Below, in pieces: positions 17,235 to 26,347 of a DNA stretch of 64,000 nucleotides. Each line of letters starts with the position of its first letter. The stretch's first letter is position 1. Source of the DNA: JBCBKL01 sp963922565 (GTDB lineage: Bacteria; Pseudomonadota; Alphaproteobacteria; Rhodobacterales; Rhodobacteraceae); NCBI GenBank assembly GCA_963922565.1, contig CAWUIQ010000012.1:21103-85102 (forward strand), given 5' to 3'. The translations under genes and the position numbers were made by a program. The notes under the pieces are model-generated. The model worked only from the letters and a program-made list of their open reading frames with translations, had not been told where the DNA came from and made no database searches.

Positions 17235-18835
17235 GCCGCGCGCATCTCGTCCGAAATCTTTTCGGCCATCATGATCGTCGGGGCATTCGTGTTGCCCCCG
17301 ATCAACCTTGGCATGATCGATGCGTCCACCACGCGCAGACCCGCGACACCGCGCACCCGACCCTGCGTGTCGACCACCGCCATATCATCGGTACCCATCT
17401 TGCACGTTCCAACGGGGTGATAGATCGTGTCGGCCCGCGCCCGGATATCAGCCTCGAGCGCGGCGTCAGATCCGTCGTGATCATAAAGCTTCTTGCCACG
17501 CCACGGATCGAACGGCGCCGAGTTCAGCACAGTCTCCATCATTCGCGCACCGCGCATCAGGCTCTCCAGATCCCGCGCGTCACTCAGATAGCCGGGATCA
17601 ATCCGGGGTGCTTGGCTTGGGTCGTCTGACAACAATCCAACATGCCCGCGCGAATGGGGCCGCAGAACGCAGACGTGACAGGAAAAGCCATAGCGGAAAT
17701 GCAGTTTTCGCATGTGATCGTCGACGATCCCCACGACCATGTGCAACTGCAGATCAGGCCGGTCGAGCCCGGGTTCCGACCGCAGGAACGCACCCGTTTC
17801 CGCAAACGGCGTTGCAAACAAACCCGTCCCGTCCCGCCGCCACTGCAACCCGGCCTTTGCAAGCTGGAACAGCCCCCTTGGACCCAGGCTGACGGTATCT
17901 GCCCTCTTGGAATGGTACGAAATCACATAGTCCAGATGATCCTGCAGGTTGCGGCCCACGCCGGGCAGCTCATTCTGAACCGCAATGCCGTGGGCTGACA
18001 GCTCATCCGCTGGACCGATGCCGGACAGCAGCAAGAGCTGGGGCGATCCGAATGCGCCCGCACTCAGGATTACCTCTCGCGCCGCATCGATCCGTACCCG
18101 CTTGGGTCCCTGTTTGATATCAACTGCCTTCGCCCGCCCATCTTCGAGCAGAATGCGCTGCGCGGTGGCCCCGGTCAGAATTGTGAGATTTGGCCGGTCT
18201 TTGACCTGATCCGTCAGGTAGGCCGCAGCCGCTGAACACCGCTCACCTCGATTGGGTCCGTCAAAGTACTGGGTGACCTGATAGAACCCCGCGCCCTCTT
18301 GCCGGGGGCCGTTGAAGTCATCGTTCCGGCGGATTTGGCAGGTTTGCGCAGCGTCGACAAAGGCATTGCTGATCTGCCGCGGCTCTGATTGATCGGCAAC
18401 CTGAAGCGGACCGTCCGCGCCATGCAGATCGTCCCTGCCCCGTGCGTTACGCTCGGACCGCTGGAAGTACGGTCTGACGCTTTCCCAGTCCCAGCCGTCG
18501 CAGCCAAGATCGGCCCATTCGTCGTAGTCTTTCCGGTGGCCGCGCACATAGAGCATCGCGTTGATGGCGCTGGAACCCCCCAAGGTGCGACCCCGTGGCT
18601 GGAACCCGCGCCGCCCGTTCAGCCCAGCCTGCGGTTGGGTGTGGAAAGCCCAGTTGTTGATTTTGGGACGGCCCGAAACCATCGCAGCGACCAGAGCCGG
18701 CGCACGCACGAACAGGTCGCGACCGCTGCCGCCCGCCTCGATCAGGCAAACCGTAACCTTAGGATCGTCGCTAAGCCGGGCCGCCATGACGCAACCGGCA
18801 GACCCACCACCAACGACAACATAATCATAACCCAT
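17231..18835 (-). CDS. GMC family oxidoreductase (choline/alcohol dehydrogenase-like)
   Basis: 534 residues. FAD-binding motif at the N-terminus (YVVVGGGSAGCVMAARLS), the GMC signature 1 (GRTLGGSSAINAM), signature 2 (GAFGSPQLLLLSGIGP) and the C-terminal catalytic pair (HPVGTCKMG and GGNTNAPTIMMAEK). Such enzymes oxidise alcohols or choline using FAD. No betaine gene cluster flanks it, so a choline role is not supported by context and a general alcohol substrate is equally likely. Confidence 0.93.
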   Translation of the reverse strand: MGYDYVVVGGGSAGCVMAARLSDDPKVTVCLIEAGGSGRDLFVRAPALVAAMVSGRPKINNWAFHTQPQAGLNGRRGFQPRGRTLGGSSAINAMLYVRGHRKDYDEWADLGCDGWDWESVRPYFQRSERNARGRDDLHGADGPLQVADQSEPRQISNAFVDAAQTCQIRRNDDFNGPRQEGAGFYQVTQYFDGPNRGERCSAAAAYLTDQVKDRPNLTILTGATAQRILLEDGRAKAVDIKQGPKRVRIDAAREVILSAGAFGSPQLLLLSGIGPADELSAHGIAVQNELPGVGRNLQDHLDYVISYHSKRADTVSLGPRGLFQLAKAGLQWRRDGTGLFATPFAETGAFLRSEPGLDRPDLQLHMVVGIVDDHMRKLHFRYGFSCHVCVLRPHSRGHVGLLSDDPSQAPRIDPGYLSDARDLESLMRGARMMETVLNSAPFDPWRGKKLYDHDGSDAALEADIRARADTIYHPVGTCKMGTDDMAVVDTQGRVRGVAGLRVVDASIMPRLIGGNTNAPTIMMAEKISDEMRAA

Positions 18836-18888
18836 TGGGATCCTCCCGCAGGGCGGAGGCTAACGGCGATATCCGTGGGATCAAGGGG

Positions 18889-19335
18889 TCAAGCCGGCAA
18901 TTCGCCCGTCAAAACGTAGCGAAGGATCTGGACGACCTGAGCGGGCTCTTCCGCGACCGCCAGCGCCGCCGCATCGACCTCTTTCAGGGCGTGCGCATGA
19001 TCCGGTCCGTGCAGGATGATCAGGGATTTACCAAGCGCCGCGGCAAAGCCTGCATCAAAGGCGGCATTCCACTGTTTGTACTGATCGCCAAACCGAACGA
19101 CGACGACGTCAGCGTCTTCGATACCTTTACGGGTTCGGATCGCGTTGACCATCGCGCCCTTGTGGTCGTGCCAATACTTGTTCTGCTCGCCACCCAATAT
19201 CGCCACACCGCAATCGTCGCTCGCGGCGTGATCGGTCACAGGGGTCTTGAAGGTGATATCGAGGCCCTGCGCACCCGCAATGATCTGTTCGCGCCAGTCG
19301 GTGTGGATCTCACCGGACAGATAGACGTTAAGCAT
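18889..19335 (-). CDS. YtoQ family protein
   Basis: 148 residues matching the YtoQ family throughout: start LNVYLSGEIHTDWREQI, middle DCGVAILGGEQNKYWHDHKGA, and a C-terminal LIILHGPDHAHALKEVD. The fold resembles nucleoside 2-deoxyribosyltransferase-like proteins, but the function is not established. It stands alone between the GMC oxidoreductase and pheT, both on the same strand, 56 bp from pheT. Confidence 0.9.
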   Translation of the reverse strand: MLNVYLSGEIHTDWREQIIAGAQGLDITFKTPVTDHAASDDCGVAILGGEQNKYWHDHKGAMVNAIRTRKGIEDADVVVVRFGDQYKQWNAAFDAGFAAALGKSLIILHGPDHAHALKEVDAAALAVAEEPAQVVQILRYVLTGELPA

Positions 19336-19391
19336 TCGACCCTCCCTGTTCTCGTTTCGCCAGCTAACGCAGTCAGAGCGGCGGACAAGGA

Positions 19392-21788
19392 TCAGCCGCG
19401 CAATACTCCACCCGTCGCCTTGGTGACCTTCTCGACGACCTTTGCACTGACCGCTTCGATTTCGGCCTCTTTCAGCGTCGCTTCGCGGGGCTGCAGGCGC
19501 ACTGTGATCGCCAGTGACTTCTTGCCTTCGCCAACCGAGCCACCGATGAATTCGTCAAAGACCCGGACATCTTCGATCAGGGCCTTGTCGGCACCAGCTG
19601 CCGCATTGACCAGCGTCAGCGCTTCGACATCGGCATCAACGACGAAGGCAAAGTCGCGTTCGACAGCCTGCAGATCGCTGATATCCAAAGCCGGTCGGGT
19701 CGCGCCCGATTTCCGGGGCAACGGAACCTCATCCGGCCAAATGGTAAACGCCATCGCTGGCCCCTGAACATCCATCGCGCTCAGTACTTTCGGATGAAGC
19801 TCACCAAAGATGCCAAGAACCTTTTTGGGGCCCAGGCAAATGACGCCGTGCCGCCCGGGGTGCCACCATCCCCGACCGTTTCTGAGCACCTGCACTTTGG
19901 CTGGCGCTCCGATTGCCGACAGAACGGCCTCCGCATCCGCTTTGACATCAAAGACATCAATGGGCCGCGACGCGCCATGCGTGTCCTTCGGACCCGACCG
20001 GCCGACCAGCAACCCGGTGATCAGGCTGTGCTGCTCGCCCGGCTCACCACCGTGAAAGGCAGGGCCGACCTCGAACAACGCGACGTGCATGAAACCACGC
20101 GCCTGATTGCGTGCTGCCGCCTGCAGCAGACCGGGCAACAAAGCAGGTCGCATGTGGCTCATTTCGCTGGAAATCGGGTTCTCGACCCTGGTGGCGTCGT
20201 CGCCACCACCAAACAGCTGGGCCGAGGCCTGGTCGATGAACGTATAGGTTACGCATTCGTTATAGCCCAAGGCGGCGGTGGTACGACGCGCCGCCTGCAG
20301 ACGTTTCTGGGCGGCAGTCATAACCGGTTTCGGCACGCCGTCGGAAAGGCGCGGGAGCGGTTTGCCCTGCAGCTTGGTCAGCGAAGCCACGCGCGCAACT
20401 TCTTCGACCAGGTCGGCCTCGCCCTGGACATCCGGGCGCCAGCTGGGGACATGGGCCAGATCACCATCCAGACGGAAACCAAGCGAAGTCAGGGTCTGGC
20501 GTTGCTCGGCCTCCGGGATGTCCATCCCGACAAGACTTTGAACGCGGGCGGGATCAAGGCGGTAGGCCCGATCGTGATTTGGGATCTCCCCGGCATACAC
20601 CACGTCTGAGGCCTCTCCTCCCGCGTGATCCAGGATCATGCGGGTCGCAAGCTCGACACCCTCAGGTGTGAAATCCGGATCAACGCCGCGCTCGAACCGA
20701 TAGCGCGCATCGGAGTTGATTTTCAGTGCCCGGCCAGTCAGCGCGATCTGGATCGGATCCCAATACGCGCTTTCAACAAAGACATTCACGGTCTCGTCGG
20801 TGCAGCCAGTTTCAGCCCCGCCCATGACGCCCGCGATACTTTCCGGGCCGTTGTCATCCGAGATGACCATCATGCCCGCCTCAAACGCATAGGTCCTGTC
20901 GTCAAGCGCCATGATCTGCTCGCCGCCCGCGGCGCGGTGAACGCGCAGGTTCCCCGCCACCTTGTCCGCGTCAAAGACGTGCAAAGGCCGGTTCCGATCG
21001 AACGTGAAATAGTTCGTCACGTCCACCAATAACGAGATTGGACGCAGACCGATGGCGCGAAGGGCGTCCTGCAGCCATTGCGGCGACGGCCCGTTCTTCA
21101 CGCCCCGGATGACCCGGCCATAGAAAACGGGGCAGCCGTCACGCGTGTCTGCATCGATGCTGACCGTGATGGGGCATGGGAAACTGCCAGCGACAAATTC
21201 GGTTTCCATCGGCTTGAGCGTACCGAGACCCCGCGCCGCGAGGTCCCGGGCAATGCCGCGAACGCCCAGTGCGTCAGGTCGGTTGGGCGTAATGGCAATT
21301 TCGATGACGGGGTCGACCTTGGCCGGATCATTGACGGCCAGCCAGTCGACAAAGCTCTCGCCGACCTCGCCGCTTGGCAATTCGATGATACCGTCATGTT
21401 CGTCCGACAGCTCCATCTCGCGCTCGGACGCCATCATGCCAAAGCTCTCGATACCCCGGATTTTGCCGACACCGATGGTCGTGTCGATGCCCGGCACGTA
21501 CACGCCCGGTTTGGCCACCACCACGGTGATCCCTTCGCGGGCGTTCGGGGCGCCACAGATGATCTGCTTTTCGCCCTCATCCGTCGCCACCTGGCAAACG
21601 CGCAAGCGGTCGGCATCCGGGTGTTTCTCGGCCTTCAACACCTTGCCGATGGTAAAATCCCTCAGCCGCGCCGCCCGATCTTCGACGCCTTCGACCTCCA
21701 GCCCCAGATCCGTCAGGGCGTACAGGATGTCATCAAGGCTCGCTTCGGTCTCGAGGTGCTTTTTCAGCCATGACAGGGTGAACTTCAT
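19392..21788 (-). CDS. pheT: Phenylalanine-tRNA ligase beta subunit
   Basis: 798 residues, the normal bacterial length. It forms the alpha2-beta2 enzyme with PheS. Starts MKFTLSWLKKHLET. An EMAP-like tRNA-binding domain follows (FTIGKVLKAEKHPDADRL ... CGAPNAREGITVVVAKPG), then the B3/B4 editing domain, B5, the catalytic-like core (ARFERGVDPDFTPEG) and the C-terminal anticodon-binding FDX-ACB domain (RDFAFVVDADVEA, KKSLAITVRLQPREATL). The start at 21788 is set by homology. pheS lies 1.15 kb upstream with two genes in between. Confidence 0.97.
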   Translation of the reverse strand: MKFTLSWLKKHLETEASLDDILYALTDLGLEVEGVEDRAARLRDFTIGKVLKAEKHPDADRLRVCQVATDEGEKQIICGAPNAREGITVVVAKPGVYVPGIDTTIGVGKIRGIESFGMMASEREMELSDEHDGIIELPSGEVGESFVDWLAVNDPAKVDPVIEIAITPNRPDALGVRGIARDLAARGLGTLKPMETEFVAGSFPCPITVSIDADTRDGCPVFYGRVIRGVKNGPSPQWLQDALRAIGLRPISLLVDVTNYFTFDRNRPLHVFDADKVAGNLRVHRAAGGEQIMALDDRTYAFEAGMMVISDDNGPESIAGVMGGAETGCTDETVNVFVESAYWDPIQIALTGRALKINSDARYRFERGVDPDFTPEGVELATRMILDHAGGEASDVVYAGEIPNHDRAYRLDPARVQSLVGMDIPEAEQRQTLTSLGFRLDGDLAHVPSWRPDVQGEADLVEEVARVASLTKLQGKPLPRLSDGVPKPVMTAAQKRLQAARRTTAALGYNECVTYTFIDQASAQLFGGGDDATRVENPISSEMSHMRPALLPGLLQAAARNQARGFMHVALFEVGPAFHGGEPGEQHSLITGLLVGRSGPKDTHGASRPIDVFDVKADAEAVLSAIGAPAKVQVLRNGRGWWHPGRHGVICLGPKKVLGIFGELHPKVLSAMDVQGPAMAFTIWPDEVPLPRKSGATRPALDISDLQAVERDFAFVVDADVEALTLVNAAAGADKALIEDVRVFDEFIGGSVGEGKKSLAITVRLQPREATLKEAEIEAVSAKVVEKVTKATGGVLRG

Positions 21789-21857
21789 CGGACAGGCTTT
21801 CGCAGGGTGGAACGTCTGTCGTGGAATGGCAAAGGCGCGTGCAAGATGCAAGTACGC

Positions 21858-22667
21858 TCAGGGATATGTCGGCTCCCGGCCCAGCAGCTCATCGAGTTGG
21901 CGGCCGATCCAGCCGTGCGGAATGAAATGCCCGCCGGGATGCACGTCCAGCGTGACACGGCGCTGATCGGCGCAGTCTTCCCAGACGGTCCGTTCAAAGG
22001 TGAGAAAGCTGACCGCCTGCCAGGGGTCCGTCGCCAGCCCGGCCGCACAGTCAAAGCGATCGCGCCAGAGGCTGACGGGGAATGTCTGGTCTCCATCCGG
22101 CCCCATCGGAAAGTTCATCACCGTATCCGCCAGTCCGTGAACGTGGCGAACCTCTTGCGGCCCCTGCGCACAATCCTCGGATTGGCGAATGCTGCCCGAC
22201 ACGGCCAGAAGGGCACGAACGTCGTTGCCGTTTTCGCACACGTACCGCCATGCCATCGCGCTGCCGTACGAATAGCCAGAGACGAAGATCAGGTTACGAT
22301 CGATCGGATAACGCCGCGCCGCATCCTCGATCACGGCCGCAGCGAATGCGACGTCTTCCGTATCGCCGCGCCAGAAATCCCATGTCTTGCGGCGCCCATT
22401 GGGTGCCAGCAACAAGACCCCCCGGCGACGGGTCGCCCCGGAAACCCGCTGATGCCGGACGGGCAGCGCCCCGGTGCGCGCCCAACCGTGGAAATGCAGC
22501 AGCACCGGCAGAGGCGAAACGCCATCCCAATCATCCGGAGGCTTCACATGATAGGACCGATCACCGAGCTGGCACGGCACCTCGACCTCGCATCGATCCG
22601 TCGACGAAGCAGCAAGGGATAGTGGAAGCAGAGTGGTAAAGGCGATTGCAAAAACAAAAAAACGCAT
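21858..22667 (-). CDS. Secreted LpqC/PHB-depolymerase-type esterase
   Basis: 269 residues. An N-terminal signal peptide (FFVFAIAFTTLLPLSLAA) indicates export. The alpha/beta hydrolase core has the oxyanion strand LLHFHGWARTG, the nucleophile elbow SGYSYGS (GxSxG), and a C-terminal His in VHPGGHFIPHG. This layout matches the LpqC / feruloyl esterase-like group. It lies between the small membrane protein gene and pheT in the pheS-pheT interval. The substrate is not predictable. Confidence 0.87.
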   Translation of the reverse strand: MRFFVFAIAFTTLLPLSLAASSTDRCEVEVPCQLGDRSYHVKPPDDWDGVSPLPVLLHFHGWARTGALPVRHQRVSGATRRRGVLLLAPNGRRKTWDFWRGDTEDVAFAAAVIEDAARRYPIDRNLIFVSGYSYGSAMAWRYVCENGNDVRALLAVSGSIRQSEDCAQGPQEVRHVHGLADTVMNFPMGPDGDQTFPVSLWRDRFDCAAGLATDPWQAVSFLTFERTVWEDCADQRRVTLDVHPGGHFIPHGWIGRQLDELLGREPTYP

Positions 22668-22703
22668 GCCGCTGACCCTAACCCCCCGTTTTCGGCTGTC
22701 ACT

Positions 22704-22949
22704 TCACAAGCGCGTAGGGCCATTCGGAGGGGTCTGCCGGCGAGCATTCTCCGCGTTCCGCCGTTCAATCGCATTCATCCAACGAGAAACAAAGACAATA
22801 GGCAGCAGGATGATCGACCACCCGATGGCGTTCAGGATCGTGAAGGTCATCTTGAGATCGGGCGGCATATCCGAGCGCCAAAGCGCGACATGCGCAAGCA
22901 CGATCAAAATCACAAGGCCCCAGAAGATGACCTTGTGCGCCGGCCTCAC
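22704..22949 (-). CDS. Two-helix membrane protein of unknown function
   Basis: 81 residues with helices VIFWGLVILIVLAHVALW and FTILNAIGWSIILLPIVFVS and a basic, Asn-rich tail. The GTG start at 22949 overlaps the pheS stop (GTGA), so it is translationally coupled to pheS. Not recognised as a named family. It could be a small accessory of the following secreted esterase. Confidence 0.7.
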   Translation of the reverse strand: MRPAHKVIFWGLVILIVLAHVALWRSDMPPDLKMTFTILNAIGWSIILLPIVFVSRWMNAIERRNAENARRQTPPNGPTRL

Positions 22950-24019
22950 CGGCTCAGACCGCCGCGCAACGTCGGTACGTCCAGCGCTGCAAAGCCGTAG
23001 TGACGCAGCCAGCGAAGGTCACTGTCAAAGAAAGCCCGCAAATCGGGGATGCCGTATTTCAGCATCGCAATCCGGTCGATCCCCATGCCGAAGGCAAAGC
23101 CCTGCCATTGGTCCGGATCGATCCCACCGGCTTGCAGGACCTTGGGATGGACCATGCCAGACCCCAGGATTTCGAGCCAGTCATCGCCTTCGCCCACCTT
23201 GAGCGTCCCGCCCTCCCATGAGCAGCGGATATCAACCTCGGCCGAGGGTTCGGTGAACGGGAAGTGCGATGCGCGGAACCGAAGCTCGACGCCGTCGACC
23301 TCGAAGTATGCTTTTACGAACTCCTCAAGCACCCACTTGAGGTTCGCCATGCTGATGTCCTTGTCGACGGCAAGCCCTTCGACCTGGTGGAACATCGGCG
23401 TATGGGTCTGGTCATAATCGGCGCGATAGACACCGCCCGGGCAGATCACGCGCAACGGCGCGCCCATGGCCTCCATCGACCGGATCTGCACCGGAGAGGT
23501 ATGGGTGCGCAAGACGTGCGGCGGGCGGTTATCCCCCTCGGCCCGGTGCATATAGAACGTGTCCATCTCGGCGCGCGCCGAATGATGATCGGGCATGTTC
23601 AGCGCATCGAAGTTGTACCAATCGGTATCGATCCGCGGGCCTTCTGCAACGGCAAAGCCCATCTCGGCAAAGATGGCCGTCACCTCTTCGGTGACCTGGC
23701 TGATCGGATGCAAGGTCCCGTTACGACGCGGGCGGGTCGGAAGGGTCACATCCAGCCACTCGGTCCGCAGCCGTTCATCAAGGGCCGCATCGGCAAGCGC
23801 GGATTTCTTCGCGACAAGGGCGCTGTTGATCTCGTCCTTCAGCGCGTTCAACGCTGGCCCAGCAATCTGACGCTCTTCGGGCGTCATCTTGCCAAGCTCG
23901 CGCATCTTCAGGCTGACTTCGCCCTTCTTGCCGATGGCCTGAACGCGCAGGTCTTCCAGTGCAGCTTCGTCACCGACAGCCGCAATGGCATCGAGATATT
24001 TCTGACGCAGCTCTTTCAT
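22946..24019 (-). CDS. pheS: Phenylalanine-tRNA ligase alpha subunit
   Basis: 357 residues. Catalytic subunit that charges tRNA-Phe. An N-terminal coiled coil (ELRQKYLDAIAAV ... GKKGEVSLKMRELGKM) precedes the class II core: HPISQVTEE, motif 2 RTHTSPVQIRSM and motif 3 GFAFGMGIDRIAMLKYGI. The start at 24019 follows family homology; the frame remains open 19 codons upstream. The Hint gene lies upstream and a coupled small gene downstream. Confidence 0.97.
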   Translation of the reverse strand: MKELRQKYLDAIAAVGDEAALEDLRVQAIGKKGEVSLKMRELGKMTPEERQIAGPALNALKDEINSALVAKKSALADAALDERLRTEWLDVTLPTRPRRNGTLHPISQVTEEVTAIFAEMGFAVAEGPRIDTDWYNFDALNMPDHHSARAEMDTFYMHRAEGDNRPPHVLRTHTSPVQIRSMEAMGAPLRVICPGGVYRADYDQTHTPMFHQVEGLAVDKDISMANLKWVLEEFVKAYFEVDGVELRFRASHFPFTEPSAEVDIRCSWEGGTLKVGEGDDWLEILGSGMVHPKVLQAGGIDPDQWQGFAFGMGIDRIAMLKYGIPDLRAFFDSDLRWLRHYGFAALDVPTLRGGLSR

Positions 24020-24086
24020 GGCATCCTCAACCACTGTGATCGCAAGGGTGCTAGCGCCGCAAGACGACGAATTCAAGCACCCTGCG

Positions 24087-25151
24087 CTACGCGTCGATCA
24101 ACAACTGCGCGCTTCGGTCCTGAGCCAGCCTTCGGGCCGGTTTCCAAGCGCCATCCGAATGGCCGAGTTCTGGAAACCGGTTCAGGATCGTGGTTCTTGC
24201 CTCATCGCCCCACGCTTCAAGCCCAAGACGGTTGGGCAACAGACTTTCGCTCAGCAGTCCATCGGCACAAACGATCTGATGCGATGCGAAAAGCAGATGA
24301 ACATAGCAGACGCCTTCGATTGGATGACGAAGGATGGTGGCGTCGTTCACAAGGCGTTTGGCCGGTACAAGCAATTCGGTCACACCAAAAAGCAGCTCTG
24401 CCTGCCAACCCGACACGAGGATGCGATGATTGGGCGACACCAGCACGTCGCGCATAGCGCCAAACGATCCCGATCTGAATCGGATGGGTGCGTCGGACCC
24501 GGTACCGGCAGCCCGCCGCATACCCACCCAGCAAACCCGCTGTGGGTCACCATCCAACGTATCGACCAGATCGCCGGGTTGCAGGCTCTCAATCGGTACC
24601 GGGCCATCGGGCGTGGCAAGCCGGGTGCCGGCGACAAAACATGCCGGGCCAGTATCCCCCGCCCCCACGGTTTCGTAGACCAGCGTGTCAGGATTTGGCT
24701 GGTTGAACTGTAGCGTAGTCGTTGTCGATTGCGGGCCAACGAGAACAGGAAGGTTCTGCGATACCGCGCCGTTGGCTGCCCCGCCGATCGCCGTGATGTT
24801 CGTGGTGCCACCACCAATATCGTAGAAATCGATGACGGTGCCGGTCGCCGTATTGGTAAGCGCATACGCCTCGTAGTTGGTCGAGCCGCTGCCGTCGGGA
24901 TCGGTCAGAAGGATTGGAAAGTCATCAGCCGAGATAATGTAGATGAATTCGCCATTTTCGGCATCGACCGAAGTCTGAACATTCGGGTCGCTCAGAACCA
25001 CCTCGATGCCAAGAGAACCATTTGACTGGTAGAATGACACGGTAAAGTCCGCCGGATCGTCGCTTGGGCCAAGCGCGACCTCCAAAAATTCAGCCGTCCC
25101 CGAACTGCTCGCATAAGCATTCGAGTAGTGTAATTCACTAATCCGCGCCAT
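24087..25151 (-). CDS. Hint-domain surface/secreted protein with lamin-tail-like N-domain
   Basis: 354 residues. The N-terminal part (ISELHYSNAYASSSGTAEFLEVAL ...) resembles lamin-tail-like beta-sandwich domains; a Ser/Thr-rich stretch follows. From Cys171 runs a Hint (intein/hedgehog-type) domain: CFVAGTRLATPDGPVPIE, QPGDLVDT and the His-bearing SPNHRILVSG block. Such Hint_2 proteins are common in Rhodobacterales; self-processing at the Cys is known for hedgehog-like modules but unproven here. No signal peptide is seen. GAGGTGG precedes the ATG at 25151. It sits between rplT and pheS. Confidence 0.85.
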   Translation of the reverse strand: MARISELHYSNAYASSSGTAEFLEVALGPSDDPADFTVSFYQSNGSLGIEVVLSDPNVQTSVDAENGEFIYIISADDFPILLTDPDGSGSTNYEAYALTNTATGTVIDFYDIGGGTTNITAIGGAANGAVSQNLPVLVGPQSTTTTLQFNQPNPDTLVYETVGAGDTGPACFVAGTRLATPDGPVPIESLQPGDLVDTLDGDPQRVCWVGMRRAAGTGSDAPIRFRSGSFGAMRDVLVSPNHRILVSGWQAELLFGVTELLVPAKRLVNDATILRHPIEGVCYVHLLFASHQIVCADGLLSESLLPNRLGLEAWGDEARTTILNRFPELGHSDGAWKPARRLAQDRSAQLLIDA

Positions 25152-25328
25152 CACCCACCTCGTTGGCCCGCATCGTCTACTTGATCAGAAATTCCTTTCA
25201 AAGCGTCGAACGTCGAAGAACGGACCGGCTGTGCCCTTTCCACGTCAGCATCACACCTTTGAGGGTGAGGAGGGGGCCCGCGCTACAATCCAGAGTGTAG
25301 TCGACACCTCTGCGCTGACGCGGAAATG

Positions 25329-25355
25329 AAAAAGGGCCGCTCAGCAGAGCGGCCC
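25329..25355 (-). terminator. Intrinsic terminator downstream of rplT
   Basis: On the minus strand GGGCCGCTC and GAGCGGCCC make a perfect 9-bp stem with a 4-base loop, followed by TTTTT. It lies 25 bp past the rplT stop and isolates the rpmI-rplT unit from the Hint gene. Confidence 0.9.
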
Positions 25356-25379
25356 AAATCTCGCTAATTCTGCCTCTGA

Positions 25380-25745
25380 TCAGGCCGGCAGTGCGCCTTT
25401 GGCCTGATCGACGATCGCGGCAAATGCTTCGGGTTCGTTGACCGCAAGATCGGCGAGGACCTTCCGGTCAACTTCGATCCCGGCGAGGTTCAGACCGTTG
25501 ATGAAGCGGCTGTATGTCAGCGCCTCGTCATGGGCACGGACGGCCGCGTTGATCCGCTGGATCCACAAGGCGCGGAAGTTCCGCTTGCGGTTATGACGGT
25601 CGCGGGTGGCGTACTGGTTTGCCTTGTCGACAGCCTGCCGAGCAACCTTGAACGTGCTCTTGCGGCGACCGTAATAGCCCTTGGCTGCCTTGATGACCTT
25701 CTTGTGACGCGCGTGCGTCGTGGTTCCGCCTTTTACTCGGGACAT
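25380..25745 (-). CDS. rplT: 50S ribosomal protein L20
   Basis: 121 residues. bL20 is needed for early 50S assembly and can regulate its own operon in other bacteria. The basic N-terminal arm (MSRVKGGTTTHARHKKVIKAAKGYYGRR) and the globular C-domain (NGLNLAGIEVDRKVLADLA) match fully. It follows rpmI by 15 bp in one operon; a strong terminator ends it. Confidence 0.98.
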   Translation of the reverse strand: MSRVKGGTTTHARHKKVIKAAKGYYGRRKSTFKVARQAVDKANQYATRDRHNRKRNFRALWIQRINAAVRAHDEALTYSRFINGLNLAGIEVDRKVLADLAVNEPEAFAAIVDQAKGALPA

Positions 25746-25760
25746 CTCTCTCGCCTCCTC

Positions 25761-25961
25761 TTAGCGGTCGTAGGGCATGTAGCCCTTGACGATACGTGCG
25801 TCGGGAGCCGACAGGGTCGTGGTGCCACGGGCATCACGGATGAATTTCTTGGTGCGTTTGATCATGCCGTGGCGCTTGCCGGCCTGGGCGCTGATCACTT
25901 TGCCGGTCGCACTGACCTTAAAGCGCTTCTTGGCGCTCGACTTTGTCTTCATCTTGGGCAT
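25761..25961 (-). CDS. rpmI: 50S ribosomal protein L35
   Basis: 66 residues, full length of bL35 (MPKMKTKSSAKKRFKV ... GKRHGMIKRTKKFIRDARG). It opens the rpmI-rplT operon. infC, often upstream in other bacteria, is not adjacent here; instead a small membrane protein gene lies 131 bp upstream. Confidence 0.97.
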   Translation of the reverse strand: MPKMKTKSSAKKRFKVSATGKVISAQAGKRHGMIKRTKKFIRDARGTTTLSAPDARIVKGYMPYDR

Positions 25962-26092
25962 TTCCGTCTCCTTGATCGGTCGGTTTATGCACGACTCGGC
26001 ATGCCACTGTGGCCGGACGCGCTGACTGAGACGCGGGCTATAGATGCGGGCAGAGCATTTGGCAAGAAGAAAGCGGCCCGGGTTAGGCCGCG

Positions 26093-26323
26093 TCAGCCGG
26101 TAAAGCGTGAAATGACCTCGACAAACACTTCGGGCACCTGATCAATCGTGTAGCCGCCAGGTTTGTTGTTGATCGCATAGAGAACGCAACCGAATGCCAG
26201 CAGAATGGTGATCGCTGAAGCGCGCGGTGCGCGCCCGTCCGAAATGGCCGAGAAAATGGACGGGATCGAAAACCCGCCTATCAGCAACCCGATCACGAAC
26301 ATCAGATCAGGATCAATTTGCAT
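26093..26323 (-). CDS. Small membrane protein, function unknown
   Basis: 76 residues with two predicted helices (LMFVIGLLIGGFSIPSIFSAI and SAITILLAFGCVLYAINN) and a C-terminal segment ending EVFVEVISRF. The DGRAPRA loop between helices is basic. It follows pyk on the same strand with 24 bp between and is likely cotranscribed. I do not recognise a named family. Confidence 0.7.
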   Translation of the reverse strand: MQIDPDLMFVIGLLIGGFSIPSIFSAISDGRAPRASAITILLAFGCVLYAINNKPGGYTIDQVPEVFVEVISRFTG

Positions 26324-26347
26324 CTCAGTCCCCTTTTTTCGGGAACG

